From the NCBI GenBank assembly GCA_016859345.1, contig CM029124.1, positions 6,532,001 through 6,596,000 of the forward strand: 64,000 bases of DNA, written 5' to 3'. The DNA is from Istiophorus platypterus (lineage: Eukaryota > Chordata > Actinopteri > Istiophoriformes > Istiophoridae). This document shows positions 47,740 through 60,450 of the stretch, in pieces. The position numbers were made by a program, and so were the translations under genes. The notes beneath the pieces were generated by a model. The model saw nothing but the letters and a program-made list of their open reading frames with translations. It was not told where the DNA came from and did no database searches. How positions within the stretch are numbered: the first letter of the stretch is position 1; each line of letters begins with the position of its first letter.

Positions 47740-48002
47740 CCCCCCCCCCCCCCACACACACACACACACACATCCATCGCATTCGAGCGCCTGGCTGGGG
47801 AGGAGACCCCCCCCCCACCCCCGCCCCCACACACACACACACACACACACTCATACACACGCACACTCATACACACACACATGCACATGCACACAAACAC
47901 ACACACACACACACACGCACGCACGCATGCACACGCACACAAACACACACACACTCATACACACGCACACACATACACGCACATGCACACAAACACACGC
48001 AC
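47740..48002 (+). repeat. C runs and CA microsatellite block
   Basis: A C13 run followed by (CA)n, a 45-bp unique spacer, a second C8-rich run, then about 175 bp of CA with T, G and CG interruptions. The order 'poly-C then CA' occurs twice, suggesting duplication of the compound unit. Confidence 0.93.
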
Positions 48003-50825
48003 GCAATTCAACGTCGCTACATCCCTGCAAAAATCATCTCCATGAATCTTTTCTTTTGTGATTCCCAAGTATTGAAACAAAGGGAGCTCACATCTAATCA
48101 CTATAGTTCAATCCCATTAAAACTCCACGTTGGAGAAACTATACATTACTGACTCATGAATGTAAACAGTGAGAAGGCATCTTAAGGACAGTGTCACGGT
48201 TTCACATACAGGCAAACCAATACCAGCTTTATTCAGACCGGTACTGAGGCTATGCGTACGTGCGCACACGTAAAAAGCGATACCGGCCCCGCTCCGCTGT
48301 TCTAACTTTGGTTGTTTTTCTTGTTCATTTGACTGCGGCTTCTTTTCGTGTGTTTTCGTGCTCAACGTTTACAGTAAAAGCGCTCGCAGGACAGAAATAT
48401 ACGCTCGACTGGGCTCAGTTCTAGTGAAGTTCGGCCAAAACCGGTCTCACGTCATTTCAGGCCTTTTCAGATGCTTAACACTGGCAGATTTCGCACTACA
48501 GCACAAAAAAGAGCATCAATAAAAGCATTAGGATTTTGGTTTTTGTTTTTTTTTTTTTCATGAGGCTGATAGGCCAGATGTCTAAGTCAGTGATAGGAAA
48601 AGTGAACCTAAGAGACTTTACGCTCTGGGTTTTATTAAAAAAGAGGCAAAATTTATAGGAGTAAAATCTGCTCAGCTTTATTAGTAAAAGTCCTATAAAC
48701 ATAGACAAAGAAATTTCATTCTTGACCCTCGAAGCAGTTGTGAAGGAAGAAAAACCCCCATACAGACACATTGTATCTCTTCCATAGAATTAAACATGTA
48801 TATACTGTGGCCTCCCACTCCAGATCAGCTACTAAATGGATTTTGTCCATAATAATAATGATAATAAAAAATAAATAAATCAGAAAAAGTAATAATTTTG
48901 AACATCTCACAGCTGGACAAGGCCCATCTGGGGAGGAAAATTGTATAATAAAATCGAAAGTTCCAGAACAGCTACTAAATGGACTCTGTGGTGAGTGTGT
49001 TTAGTCAGTCTACCATGTAAATGTAATATTGATCAAAAGGATGCAAACTAATTTAAATGCATTCCCTTGAGGCGAATGCATTTTAAATTGCGCCATTACT
49101 TATAAATGCGTTCATCTTTATGTGACATTGCCGTTGGAATCTCATCATAAGAATGTAAAATACAGTGTATCGATCGGATTCGGATTGAAAGAACGGGCTG
49201 CGATTGCTGTATATCCTGAGGGAGACGTGGTGCGAAGTCATTTTCTGCTCTCTGATTTCTGCTGTAATTCTCTGGATGACACAGCACATTCTCACTTCTT
49301 CTGTAGCTGCTGTTATCTGCCGAGCCCAAACCTTCACATACAAAAATTAATATTCCTCTCAAACCAGCTGGGGAGAAGAGAAGAAAAAAAAATGGCTGTA
49401 AATGTGCTTGTGATGTTGCTGCATCCGTCTGAAGTGGGCATCTGGTGTGTGAAATATTAGGCCCAGCCGACTGAAACCCCTTTAAAACCTTTGTATTTCT
49501 TTTGAGAGGCATCGAACTTGAGTCATTTCTGGCTTTAGAGCATTTAATATCAAAAAATCCAAAAGACAGATCTGTCATTTGATCAGTCAGACAATAAACA
49601 TGAATCAACAAGAAGTTTTAATATTTACCATAGGTGGAATTTAAGCTAATTAAGCTACTGTAAATATGATGATGTGCTTCTAGAGTAGCAGCCACATCAG
49701 CAATAAATTTAGCTTGACAGGACTCTTGGAAGGTAAATTTTGAAAGTGCCCGAACACACTTCCATCCCCCATCCCTTACGCATGCATACAAAAACACAAC
49801 CCCCTCCCCACCTTTTTAAAAAGTCACGTCAGGACTCCAATGAGTCCTGGTGGAGTCCATCAGCTAACTGGCCCCCAGAATTATTTTAAAAAAAAAAGAA
49901 AGAGGGGAAAGTACAGTTTAATTAAAGAAAAATGACAGTTTCATTCAATTCTACATGTAACGTCTGTAATGTGTGAATGTCAGTGTTCGTACACAGTGAC
50001 GGCTGCTACAGCAAAAGCAAGGAGGAGCATGCGGCCAAAACCACAGCAACTAAGTGACATGAGAACGTGAGGGACAAAGAGAGCAGCTCTGGGGGGACGA
50101 GTACAGGATGAGCTCAGTGTTCAGGTAGTTAAATGAGGCAAAGTCATTAAAGAGTGAATGGAACCTACGCATGTACACATCAAACAAACCGACACCATAT
50201 GATCTGAATGTGCCCTGTAACCACTGATGGCAACGGAAGATACATGCATGTGTTGGAGCACCGGGGGGATGAATGCAGCGGTAGAAAATAAAAACAAAAA
50301 TACTCATTCATTCATTAAAATAGGAGGCTTTAAATATCTTATAGGGAATAATTCAAAAGAATTTGTTTGGCCTTTGGTATTAATGTGAGAACCACTGAAT
50401 TCTATATATTTAGAGATCAGTCCTTAGCTACAGAGGCTTCGGCAAGTTGAATAACAGACTGCAAATTGGATTCATTAGACAGGAAGAGTCAACCCTGTTT
50501 GCTAAAATGACGTTTATATATTACTAAATTGTTTTTCTAAATTACGTTGTGCTGTCAAGTGTGATCACTGGCTGGATTATGTTCAGACGCTACATTTTTC
50601 TGAGTTTCTAGTTTCAGGTTCTTTTTTTATTAGAATAGCGCCGTTAATACAGTGGTCAAAACTCAAGGTCCCGCTGTACGCACGAGGAAAATGACGCCAT
50701 AAAACACAGACCCTAATGAAACGGCAATAGGGATATTTGATACAAATAAATGACAGGTTTTAAGTCTGGTTAAAGAAAAAAAAAATTAAAATCAGATTAA
50801 AATGAAGGATTATAGATTTAAATTA
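48003..50825. other. Unique AT-rich DNA, no gene seen
   Basis: Complex AT-rich sequence. A short duplication, cagctactaaatgga, occurs at 48826-48840 and 48969-48983 with similar flanks. Open frames up to 171 codons (49096-49611, minus) show no family motif. Confidence 0.5.
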
Positions 50826-51045
50826 GGATATTAAAATGCACTTGAACAGGTTACTGGAGGACGTTAAAGCACTGGCAGGGACATGCAGTTTTAGAAGCTC
50901 TGCAATATAGACTGGGATTAAGCCCTTTAGTGCTTTGTGAGCCATTAAAAGCTTATTCAAAATCATTCCAAAAGCAATCGGGAGCCAGGGCAGAGAAGCT
51001 AAAATCAGTGTAATGTGCTCACGCTTACTGGTTCTGCTTTGTAGG
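50826..51045 (-). pseudogene. LINE ORF2 C-terminal fragment (CR1/L2-like)
   Basis: The minus-strand frame from about 51045 reads KREHITLILASLPWLPIAFG, then ILNKLLMAHKALKGLIPVYIAELL. This matches the short conserved segment after the reverse transcriptase domain of CR1/L2-type LINEs, where the pattern 'HI...L..LHWLPV.fRI.FKiLLl.yKAL.GLaP.YL.eLL' is typical. LINE ORF2 is usually about 900-1000 codons; only about 70 remain, with no reverse transcriptase catalytic motif in the window. This is an inactive relic. The same open frame runs upstream into antisense SINE sequence by chance. Confidence 0.85.
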
Positions 51046-51096
51046 CTGGCGGCCAAGTTTTTGTAAGTTGTAGCTGTATTTGTTTTGTACTGAAGT

Positions 51097-51257
51097 GGCA
51101 GCTGTGGCTCAGGTGGTCGAGCGGGTGGTCCACTGATCGCTGGGTTGGTGGTTCGATCCCTTGGCTCCCCCTGTCCCTGTGCTGAAGTGTCATTGGACAA
51201 GACCCTGAACCCTTGCCTCACTTATACGTCACTTTGGATAAAAATATAAATGACTTA
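51097..51257 (+). mobile_element. tRNA-derived SINE
   Basis: The head contains an A box (tggctcaggtgg, 51105-51116) and a B box (ggttcgatccc, 51150-51160) at the spacing of a tRNA-type RNA polymerase III promoter. The body follows with gctgaagtgtcattggacaa, then gaccctgaaccc, and ends ctttggataaaaatataaat. That head-body-tail order is typical of teleost tRNA-derived SINEs. It is not a functional tRNA: the 3' half after the B box does not close an acceptor stem. It lies just beyond the 5' edge of the LINE relic and in the opposite orientation. Confidence 0.82.
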
Positions 51258-51379
51258 ATGTCATATCATTCATTTTTTGGGGGAGGGGGGGCATAATCCG
51301 GAAAAAGGTGCATTTGGTTAGCCAATTTGAATACCGAACTAAATGAATGAAGTATTACATTATGTACTGCACTGGAGTT

Positions 51380-51640
51380 GCAGGAAGGTATTTGTGGTGG
51401 ATCCACGCCAGGGTCTGGAGTTCACATCCTGACTCCGGTCTGTGGTTTGGTTTAGCCAAAAAAAGCACTTTGGTTAGGTTAGGGAGTGGAATGGGGGTTC
51501 TGTTAAATGTCAATAAAGATGTTGTATCTGAAGTCACTGTGAAGTTTTTCTGTATTAAATCTAAACGCAATCTTTCCCAGACCTGAGCCAAGTGCTGAGA
51601 GCGCCTCAAACGTAACCATAAAAATCTTAATAATGCTGTG
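51380..51640. repeat. Teleost repeat with fold-back arms
   Basis: The left part reads gtttagccaaaaaaagcact then ttggttaggttaggga. The right part reads ctttcccagacctgagccaa then gtgctgagagcgcctcaaac, which is roughly the reverse complement of the left arm. The phrase 'cactttggttaggttaggga' and its complement are known to me from a repeat found in many fish genomes. The arms are diverged and boundaries are approximate. Confidence 0.5.
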
Positions 51641-52708
51641 GCCAGTGAGGGCGAACATTCTGCTGTGAGATCAGATATTTTGGTGGAAAGCAAATATGTT
51701 GTTAATGAACGTTTTACTGATAAATGTTTACCAACATCTTTTTTTCCCCCCCAGATATGTTATTTCCTCTTTTTTTTTTTTTTTTTTTTAAATTGAAGAC
51801 GTAATCCAGTTGAAAAGACGAAACACTTTTCCTTCGAAATGTATCTTAAGTCACAAATGAGCCGTATATAAACACAATTTCTGGGAGACAAGTTGAAGCA
51901 GATGGGTTTTACACTAGACCGCTGACTCTGCTGTGTTTACATGATCTCATCTTGTGAGCTAATCAACCTATCAAGAGGCAAATGATGTGTTTGGCCCATT
52001 TCTTTTTAATTTTTTTTATCTGATTGCCGAAGAAGCCGGCTTTAGGAGTGGCTAGTTACATCGCGTGCTCTGCTTGCTTGCCAGCCAACAAAGCTAATAG
52101 CAACCCAATTATAATTTTTATAGAACCGGTTCGAATACAAGAATCTCTTTCAGATATTTCTCCCTTCCCTGTCTGATTCTGTTATTCACTATTCACTATT
52201 TACACACAGCTAACTCTCCCGCGAGCTCCGGCAGATGTCATGGCAAAATAATGCTGGCAAATAACGGCATGTAAATGTTATCCGGGTACGGTTTGGTAAG
52301 TTCTTACCCGAGGATGAGGAATGAATGACAGTTAAATTAGATACAGTATACTTTATAATGTATGGAGGTGGGAGAGTGCTTGGTGCCTCTCTACCCGGCA
52401 AGAGAGAGCTGAGTCATCTCTGTCGCAGCCCTCCCACGCCTACCCACGCTGCACTGCTCTCGGTCTCTCTCGGCGGTGGAGATGCACGGCTACGGACATG
52501 ATACCAAAACTTACTGCATCACTTCATCCCGGCCCACAGATGACAATAACAATCATTTACCGTAAATTTATTTTTTTTGGGGGGGGGGGGGCTTGACGGA
52601 ACGGTGCTGGCATAGGTGGGTGTCAGTGTGTTTTGTGAGAGAGTGTGTGTGTATATAAATGAAGCCTCTTCTGACAATTATATGAAAACGGATACCAATT
52701 ATAGAACT

Positions 52709-52742
<34 letters not shown>

Positions 52743-55700
52743 GTTCAGATGACCAACTTGAGACCACCTGTCGTGGCCACCGTTCGATGTCACTGGTTTA
52801 GAGCGACATTTATGAGGGCCAAGGTCAACATTTATGATGACAGCCCGGTGTAGAAATGACCGTCAAATTACTGGACAGGAATCTGATGGCAAGCAGGTGA
52901 AATGGGATTTACAGGCATAATGGAATAGAAATTTCAAACCGGTTCTTCATCTGTGGATGATCACAGGCAAACGCAGATGTCCAACGCTGGACAGAACAGC
53001 ACTCGTAAACACAAAGCAGGCCACGACTCACAGGCATCGAGTTGTACGGGATTGTCTCGTATCACTTTTTCTCCTTTTACACAGACCGTTCGCATTACTT
53101 TAATGTTTTTTTTCAAACTCAAGCCTTGAAAAGGAGCATATGCACTGCATCAACAGGCTGAAGTCTTGCTGCAACCACTGGACCTGATTTTTGGTCAGTT
53201 TACTCTTACAAAAATGGTTAATTCTTTTAGTTATTGGTTCACAGTATTAGTATTTTGACTTATAGTGATTATTTGTATTTGATGACGCTGCTTCCCTTGC
53301 AGGGTAACCCCCGCCCGCTGTTGTAGCGTAGGTCAAAAGATTTAGCAAATCCTCTGTTTAAATACAGACACGGATACACCTATGACAGTAAGAGGCGGTT
53401 TCTAGTTTTTGAGCAGTGAGCAAACCGCTCTGACGGGGGTGACGATGGTGATCGTGGTGGCGGTGGTGACGGTGTGTTTTTGTAGACCAACCCAGAAAAG
53501 ACTGCAAAACGAAAGCAGCCAGTAGCTGAATCTGGTACAAACCATTTTCTTTCTTTGTACGAGAAGAACGGGTTTTTTTTTTGTACACAGTCCCTAACGA
53601 ATAAATTAATCAAAAAAAACAAGTATATTTTTCACTGCATATTTTGATTTTTAATTTTGGATGCCTTTCAAACCAATTAGGATAGAATTTTTTTTTTTTT
53701 TTTTTAAATCCTACCAAGAAATAGGTTAATGGATCCAGCAATTAAATAATTTTACTACTAATATTTTCTAGAAACTTACCAGGAAATTATAGTTTAATGG
53801 GTCGTGCAGACAATGGCTAGTTTTAGACATGTCGCTGTCGCATACAAATTCAATGGAAAGATATGAACAGACACGACTGACCCGATTTCCCCCGGCGAAA
53901 ATTTGAAATGCAACCATGTGATGTGAAACTGAATAACACAAGGTGAAAATTATGCCTTGCATTTTGTCTGAGCATGCCTCAATACTGAGCTAGCTGTTTA
54001 CCCAGTAGGCAAAATTAGCGAAGTGACAAATGTTTTAAGATGCAACTGTTAGCAAGCAAGGAGGCTAGTTTCTACTAGATAAGTTCACTAGTGTGATCAG
54101 TCCCCCAGGATTTTTAATACCCCCCCAAGGCAATTTTATCTTGGTGGCTCACAAGTCACATGACCCCCCCATGGGCCAAAAAAATCCTTTTCCCCTAACA
54201 CGACCAATACTAAGAAAACGGCTGTGAACCAATAAATACATTTCTCTGGGCGTTGGAGACAATCTGAAAGCACTCTTTCAGTCATCACGGTATTGAGCAA
54301 TTATGTCAAAAGGACGTCTTCAGTTTATGCACCCATTGCACAGCTTTCACTGTAAATGAATGGGGTGCCATCTTGTTAACACAGTTCTCTAAATGCAACC
54401 ATGGAAGTGATGGTTTCCTGAGGGGGCTAGCTCGCTGATAGTCAGGCAAAGTAAAAACCGATGCAGCAGTGAAATGATTAGCAGACAGATATTTTCACTA
54501 CATCGTCACCCACATAGATCGCTATCGTGCTTGCTGAGATAGCAGAGTCGCATGATCAGATACAATCAGATGTTTGCAGCTAGTGCACACAGATCCCCAA
54601 TATGGCTGCCAGAGGGTGCCTGAGGTTGATGCTAAGCCGTCGCTCACATAGCCAGACATCACGAGTTTGGAAAGAAACTAAATGATGTGAAGTGAATTGC
54701 GGTGTCTAACATTTGTGAATGCAAGGGTACTGGACCTACGAAGCGATATGTAACGTGCCTTTATTATAAAACTACACATTAATTATAATACTATGCAAGA
54801 GCATGCGGTCTGTGCAGAATTACTGTCATAAATTCTCACTATCCCACTCAACAAAAACCTCTCTGTTCATTCAAAATGTCTGGAGTACAATGCAGTATCT
54901 GTGTATGTGATAGTCTCCCCCATATGTAAAGGGAGATATCGCATCACTTACAAATCGTATAAAATGTGCATCAATACATTGTGAAGCCCCCACTAATGTC
55001 ACCGAGAGACTCATTTGTATACAAAGATTGATTTTCGACCGAAGTGCTCCAGGATTGGAGCTCTTTGATCAACTTGTTACTTGTTCCACGGGAAGAAAGC
55101 TGCTGAATTATCGCCGGGAGGTACAACACCATCACTTTCACTTCAGCCCTTCAGAGTGTGTTCAGTGTGTCACACTGTTTGAACATGACTAAGTTTGGAG
55201 AACGGGTTACGTGCCAAGAGCCAAATATAGCAGATACATGCCACGATCTTACCCACAGCCAACAAGCTGAAAACATTCATCTTCAGTGCTATTCATCCGC
55301 CCCATGAATATCATACTGTACATTACATTTCCTATTATAGACCAAACGCTGCAAATGGTGAAACTGTGTTTTGCATGCTGTGCTACTTATTGATCCAGGA
55401 AAATCACGCGCTATGCTCTGTTTACAAAAAAGGGGATGTATTAACTGCTTTTGGAAGACTTCAGAGAAATAAAATTAACTCATAGTGGCATCGAATAGAC
55501 ATTCAGCCCCTCACGCAGTCACACACAGTCCTTCTGGAAACATTTCTAATATTTTCCATCAAGTTCCTGATTCCTATCTGCTCTTTAGCCCTGTTTTTTC
55601 TCAAATCTTACAAATTAACAACATAAAATGTGGATTTTAAAAAAAAAAAATTGGTTTAGCAAACTTCTTAAAGCGGAAACACTGATCTAAAATGACGAAG

Positions 55701-55984
55701 CCATTATCCTCGACCAGCCCATACATTCAAAGAGTCTCCTGCATTCCTTCTTAGCTTTTCAAATACCAGCCAATGTTGAAAAAAAAAGAAAAAAAGAAAC
55801 TGATGTCCAGCTTGCTTTCACTCACCAGTTTGTCAGTCTTCATCCTCCTCTTCATCAGAAAGTCTTCACTGAAAACTAAGAAGGTCAGAGAGAGAAAGAG
55901 GAGAGAGGAAAAAGAAGAGAGAAGGAATGTTTTAATCATTCTGAAGGAAGCCAGTTATCTTCCCACACACATTGCTGAGAGTCC
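51641..55984. other. Unique AT-rich DNA, no gene seen
   Basis: Contains T runs (51771-51790 and 53689-53705), a G run (52579-52591), a GT tract (52711-52741) and a ggtgac-rich stretch at 53438-53475. The section at 54030-54650 has phrases reminiscent of fish repeats (for example atgaatggggtgccatcttg), but no boundaries could be set. No exon was recognised. Confidence 0.45.
52711..52741 (+). repeat. GT microsatellite
   Basis: About fifteen uninterrupted GT dinucleotides. Confidence 0.97.
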
Positions 55985-55986
55985 TA

Positions 55987-56054
55987 CTCACACAAACACA
56001 CACATACAAACACACGCACAGACACACACAGACACACAGACACACAGACACACA

Positions 56055-56101
<47 letters not shown>
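55987..56101 (+). repeat. CA microsatellite with CAGA steps
   Basis: About 115 bp of CA dinucleotides. The first part has regular cacacagacacacaga interruptions; the last 43 bp or so are pure. Confidence 0.96.
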
Positions 56102-56102
<1 letters not shown>

Positions 56103-56260
56103 TACACATGGATACCTCCAGAGGTCAAGTTGAATCAGGGGAGGGGAGAAAAGAAGGGGGTCGAGAGTGAGTGGATGAGAGGAAAGAAAATAAAGAACCA
56201 GAGCAGAAAAGAGGAATGAATAGAATGTAGAAAGAGAGGTAGATGACAGGGGGAGGAGAG

Positions 56261-56266
<6 letters not shown>

Positions 56267-56298
<32 letters not shown>

Positions 56299-56310
56299 AG
56301 AGAGAGAGAA
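56267..56310 (+). repeat. GA microsatellite
   Basis: GA dinucleotides over about 30 bp, a short break (ctag), then a further GA stretch. Confidence 0.95.
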
Positions 56311-56426
56311 AGAATGAAATGCATGGGTTGGCTGAGTCATCGGCAATCACCACTTCCTCCAACGGTGTAAGACTTCTCTACTAATGACTAGTAGTGACTA
56401 AGGCCAACATCTGAGGCAAGCTCGAG

Positions 56427-56530
56427 CACATGCACACGCACACGCACACGCACACGCACACGCACACGCACACGCACACGCATGTGCACTCGCACACACA
56501 CATGCGCACACGCACACAGACGCACACATG
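56427..56530 (+). repeat. (GCACAC)n hexamer array and CA/CG tract
   Basis: About eight near-perfect gcacac hexamers (56432-56481) followed by interrupted CA and CG steps. The strict hexamer phase separates it from the plain CA tracts elsewhere in the window. Confidence 0.94.
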
Positions 56531-56602
56531 CAAAAAACAAGAGATGCAAAATCTTTCTTCCCCTTTCTGCTTTAAATTGCTCAAACCACTGAGCACATAT
56601 AG

Positions 56603-56604
<2 letters not shown>

Positions 56605-56639
<35 letters not shown>

Positions 56640-56646
56640 CGCGCAT
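56605..56646 (+). repeat. GT microsatellite
   Basis: GT dinucleotides ending in an alternating tgcgtgcgcgcat section. A further short GT tract lies at about 56693-56714. Both are inverted relative to the CA tracts just upstream. Confidence 0.95.
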
Positions 56647-56715
56647 GTAATAAGAGGAAGCCTGAGAAGTCGACCCATGATCTGACCTCACTCTGTGTGT
56701 GTGTGTGTGTGTGTC

Positions 56716-57129
56716 ATGAGAAAAAGCAGCAATCTGCGCTGCTAGATTCAGAGATAAACAGCTCTTCTCTTTTCCCAGAATTCCCAGAGGTACAGTCTCT
56801 TTACTTTTATCCACCCAGGGAGGCACTACTGATCCCCTGCTTCACATCCATGCCACACGCTGCCTGAGAAAAAGGAGTGGTTTGACATTTTTGGGAAAAA
56901 TGCTCATTGGCCAAACCCACATCTTTGTGTTGAAGTGAGGAAACACACATTTGCTTGATTCTGTATGGGTGTAACCAGTAGCTGGTACTGGAGCTACATT
57001 TTAAATAGATACTGCTGCATAACTCACATCACTGAGTAAGGTCCCTAACTTTGGAACCCTTTTCTACTTATCCTACTATTAGACCACTTACCATTACCCT
57101 GTAATTGTAACTTGTAGCTATAGTTGTCC
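56716..57129. other. Unique DNA, no gene seen
   Basis: Complex sequence between the microsatellite cluster and the next dispersed repeat. Nothing was recognised in it. Confidence 0.5.
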
Positions 57130-57560
57130 TTAATAGTCAGGGTCACTCAAAACCGGCAGTAAATAATTTTTTGGCCACTTGGGGGAAGCGGAAACAAGTT
57201 GTGAACATAACATTGATATGGTGATTTATTGGATTTATCTTTTTTTTAGCAAACTGATTTACATATCCAGCAGTCACAGAGCAACATCATAAGTCTTTTC
57301 GAGTCGTGTTTCTGGCCGACACTGACTCCTTTTTTAAGCTCTGTTTTTGGTCTCAACCAACTCCTAAGGGAGATATCTGGCTGTTAAGATGCAAAATTCT
57401 TCACTTTGTTCACCAGTGAGTCTCTAACTGCGTCGGCATCCTCTTTGGTCCTTTGAGCCCTTCCTCTAAACGACTGCAACGACGCTGATGGGGTTGTTGA
57501 GAATAACCCAAATCGCAGCTAAACAAAGAGGTGAAACTCACTATGAAAACTCCAGGAAGT
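57130..57560 (+). repeat. Teleost dispersed repeat ('ccaactcctaagggagat' type)
   Basis: Contains ttttggccacttgggggaag near the start, then gctctgtttttggtctcaac followed by caactcctaagggagatatc, then tcactttgttcaccagtgag. I recognise this order from a repeat common in percomorph genomes. Boundaries are approximate. It lies about 120 bp upstream of another dispersed repeat, so the two may have been inserted into one another or travel together. Confidence 0.6.
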
Positions 57561-57679
57561 CCAGGGAATCTGTAGATCTGGTTGATATTGTCCATGGGTT
57601 CATGATCCCTCTCTCATTGTCACTTTGTTTTCACATTTTTATTTGATTATATAGCTGGTTTAAGTAAGAAGACGAAATC

Positions 57680-57930
57680 AGGATATGCTTAGCATAGCTT
57701 TGCATAAAGACTGGAAGTAGGGGGGAAACAGCTGGCACTAGCTCAGGGGGAAAAAAAAAATCTTCAAGCAACTCTAAAGCTCACTAATTAACAGGTTGTA
57801 TCTTGTTGTTTCATCTCTTGTTACTAAATCAGGAATGTAAAACTGATAAGTGGTGTTTTTTGGGGTGGTTGTGCAGTGGAACCATTTCTTGACAAAGCGG
57901 CTTCTCTGGCTTGTCCAGGTCGCATGATAC
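57680..57930 (+). repeat. Teleost dispersed repeat ('gcataaagactggaag' type)
   Basis: Contains gctttgcataaagactggaa, then gggggaaacagctgg, then aactctaaagctcactaatt and aacaggttgtatcttgttgt. All are in the order I know for a widespread fish repeat. A small relic of the same family is at 13685-13740. An A10 run interrupts it near 57752-57760. Confidence 0.65.
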
Positions 57931-59814
57931 AGAAGTTTCAGTTTGTCTTTTCTTTTCTATAAAAGGTCCCTTCTAGATTCACTGTGACAACAAGACCTAA
58001 GGGTGATGCATAGAATAACTTTGCCCAGTTGTTATTTGCTAAAAAGAAAGTTCCACCATATACAGAGCTGTTAAACCCACATGTCATAGGCATATTATTT
58101 AAAGAATTCTCATAAATCTTTATGCTAATATAAGTTTACATCATTCTTTCTTGCACAAACATGAGGTTATTATCAGTTCTCTCATCTGACTTTGAGAAAA
58201 GAAAGCAAACAAGCATATTTAAAAAAAAAAGAAAAAAAAAATGTTTTAACTAGTCCTCTAAAAGTGCCTTAGCAAACAAGGCCTTGTTACTATATATCTG
58301 GGTAGTGTGAGACACATCTGAGCTTTGAGTTCTGGGATTCAGGAGGTTTGTCTCAGGTGCGTAGGTTTGAGACGCCAGGTACGCTTTCCTTCCAAAAATC
58401 ACTTCTGCAACCCTGAAACAGCGTTAAAGAGGAAAAAAAAAAAAAAAAAAATCCCCAGCGGAACCACAGCACCTCAATGGTGTCAAAGTCACACGGGATG
58501 AAGAGCGGTGCTCGGTCAGTGGAGCTCAGAGATCAAAACCGGAAATGAAGCTGATTGTGAAAGTGCAGCTTGTGGCACATAGTTCAAGTCCGTTGACCTA
58601 TGAATCACCACAGATGAATATATCTTCAGTTCTTACTGTGAACCGGACTGAGCCTGGCCCGACTACATTCAGGCCACTGAGGGCTGTAAATTCTTTCAAT
58701 CCACTTGGGTTCGACTGGAAACTGTTTCATTTTCTGTCATTTGCTTCGTCTAGTTGGCTTTTTTTTTTCCTAAATCAGAGCACTTGAAGCATCTCTGCCC
58801 TCAGCCCGACCAGCACTTGGCGTGACATTTAGGACTTCGTCATTTTGGCAGGGGTTATACATATTGATACAACCGTAATGAGACAGATAAAGTGAAAACA
58901 AAATTTCTGCATCATCCAGAGAACGTATCCCCCTGTTGTTTGTATTCATCTGTGATATTCAAGGCTCTTGTACAGTCAGATGCAGCCTCACAGCCTTGCC
59001 CTCCGATACAGTGCGCAATGTTTCGGGACAAGTTTTAGCACTGCGCAGAGGCAACCGACCTGAAATCATCCACAATATCAAAGAGTGTGAATCCCGGGTT
59101 CGTCTGCCTTCACCGTACGCATCAGTCCCCCCTCAGGGGTCAATGTGATGCAAAATGGAGTCCCCGCCTTGTCCAACTCCATCCAGAGGAAATCATGGGA
59201 ACTCTGAGCCAACTTCATAAATACACACATCCTCCTCTGCAGTTCCCATGCCTTTTCACAACACACACACACACAAACACACACACAAACACACACACAC
59301 ACACACACACACAAATCCTCATATACCAATAGAACAAGTGCAGCATTGGACACGATGTTTCGTACAAATTATCTGTAGTCAGACTGGCAGTGACAGAAAT
59401 GGAGACACACAGATGACTGCACCAGATGCTGCTCTAGTCGTGCATTTGTGTTGCTAATGAACAGGATATGACAGCTCTGCAGTGTTACTGCTGCACTACA
59501 AACTATACATGCCAGTTTCTGGTAAAAGATGATCCGGCCAGAAGCCACTCTGCCTTCCTACATTATTACTCTACAGCCCCTGCACCATTAAGCTCTAGCA
59601 GCCTTAAAATGAAGTATACTGTAAATAACGACTGAAAACAATAGAATAATATATGTAGTGTATAGTTTGGTGATAAGTGTCACCTTCCACAACTCAGTCA
59701 GTGGAGTAGCCACCAAAACTGGAACCATGGCTGGTGGGCCCTCGTTTTGCAAATGACACACAGAGAAACAAGACCAAGACCAAGAGTCGGGCACGGCGGA
59801 ACTGTGTGCCGAAT
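57931..59814. other. Unique DNA, no gene seen
   Basis: Contains A runs (58220-58240 and 58433-58451) and a CA tract (59258-59312). An 80-codon and a 70-codon open frame at 58545-58787 and 58936-59148 carry no recognisable domain. Confidence 0.45.
59258..59312 (+). repeat. CA microsatellite
   Basis: CA dinucleotides with two caaac interruptions, then about 30 bp pure. Confidence 0.96.
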
Positions 59815-60150
59815 AGCAACGTCAGCACGCTGGCGTGATCCCAGTGACGATGCCAGCATGATGATGTGCAACGATACAGGTGTAATGTTCGCCACGTTCA
59901 CCGAGTGATAAGGCCAACATTTGCCGATTAGCCCTGCACACAAGGTGCAAGCTGAGGTCGATGACAATGTCAGTTGGATGATAAGCCAGGGGATTATCAA
60001 GGTCAGCGCGATTCATCTTCTACCATGAATGCCCGTATAAAATTTCATGGCAAACCATCAAATAGTGGTTGAGATATTTCAGTCTGGACCAAAGGGGACC
60101 GACCAACCAAGCGACAAACCGACCTTCCCATCCCTGAAACCACGGCACTA
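59815..60150 (+). repeat. Teleost dispersed repeat ('gagatatttcagtctggacc' type)
   Basis: Reads agcaacgtcagcacgctggc at the start, gtgcaagctgaggtcgatga in the middle, atttcatggcaaaccatcaa near the end, and closes with gagatatttcagtctggacc. I recognise this as one of the most frequent non-coding repeats of percomorph fish. A short inverted relic of the same family lies at 13918-13984. No coding capacity is expected. Confidence 0.72.
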
Positions 60151-60450
60151 ACATCACTAAAAATACCTAAAATTACATACATGGTTGATCTAGAAGTTAC
60201 TGAAAGTTACTTAAAATGATTCCTCTTTTTTTTTATTTTTCAAAATAGCATCTCTGCTACTTGACACAACCATGAAGCTACTGCAACAGCCATGGATCCA
60301 GTAAATACCTAGTTACAGTATTCCCTGATTCAGCATTGATATATTCAAGCGATGAATTGTGACATTTTATATACATTAATTACCACAAAGTAGATAATCA
60401 TAAAACAGCCTATAGGGCGGTAATGGAAGAAAGTACTTATATGATTTTTA

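Noticed and set aside
49096..49611. 171-codon minus-strand open frame
   Set aside because: No recognisable family motif, signal peptide or splice context. Overlapping frames on both strands are similarly open, which points to chance.
51097..51175. Functional tRNA gene
   Set aside because: A and B boxes are present, but the sequence lacks a closing acceptor stem and continues into a SINE body.
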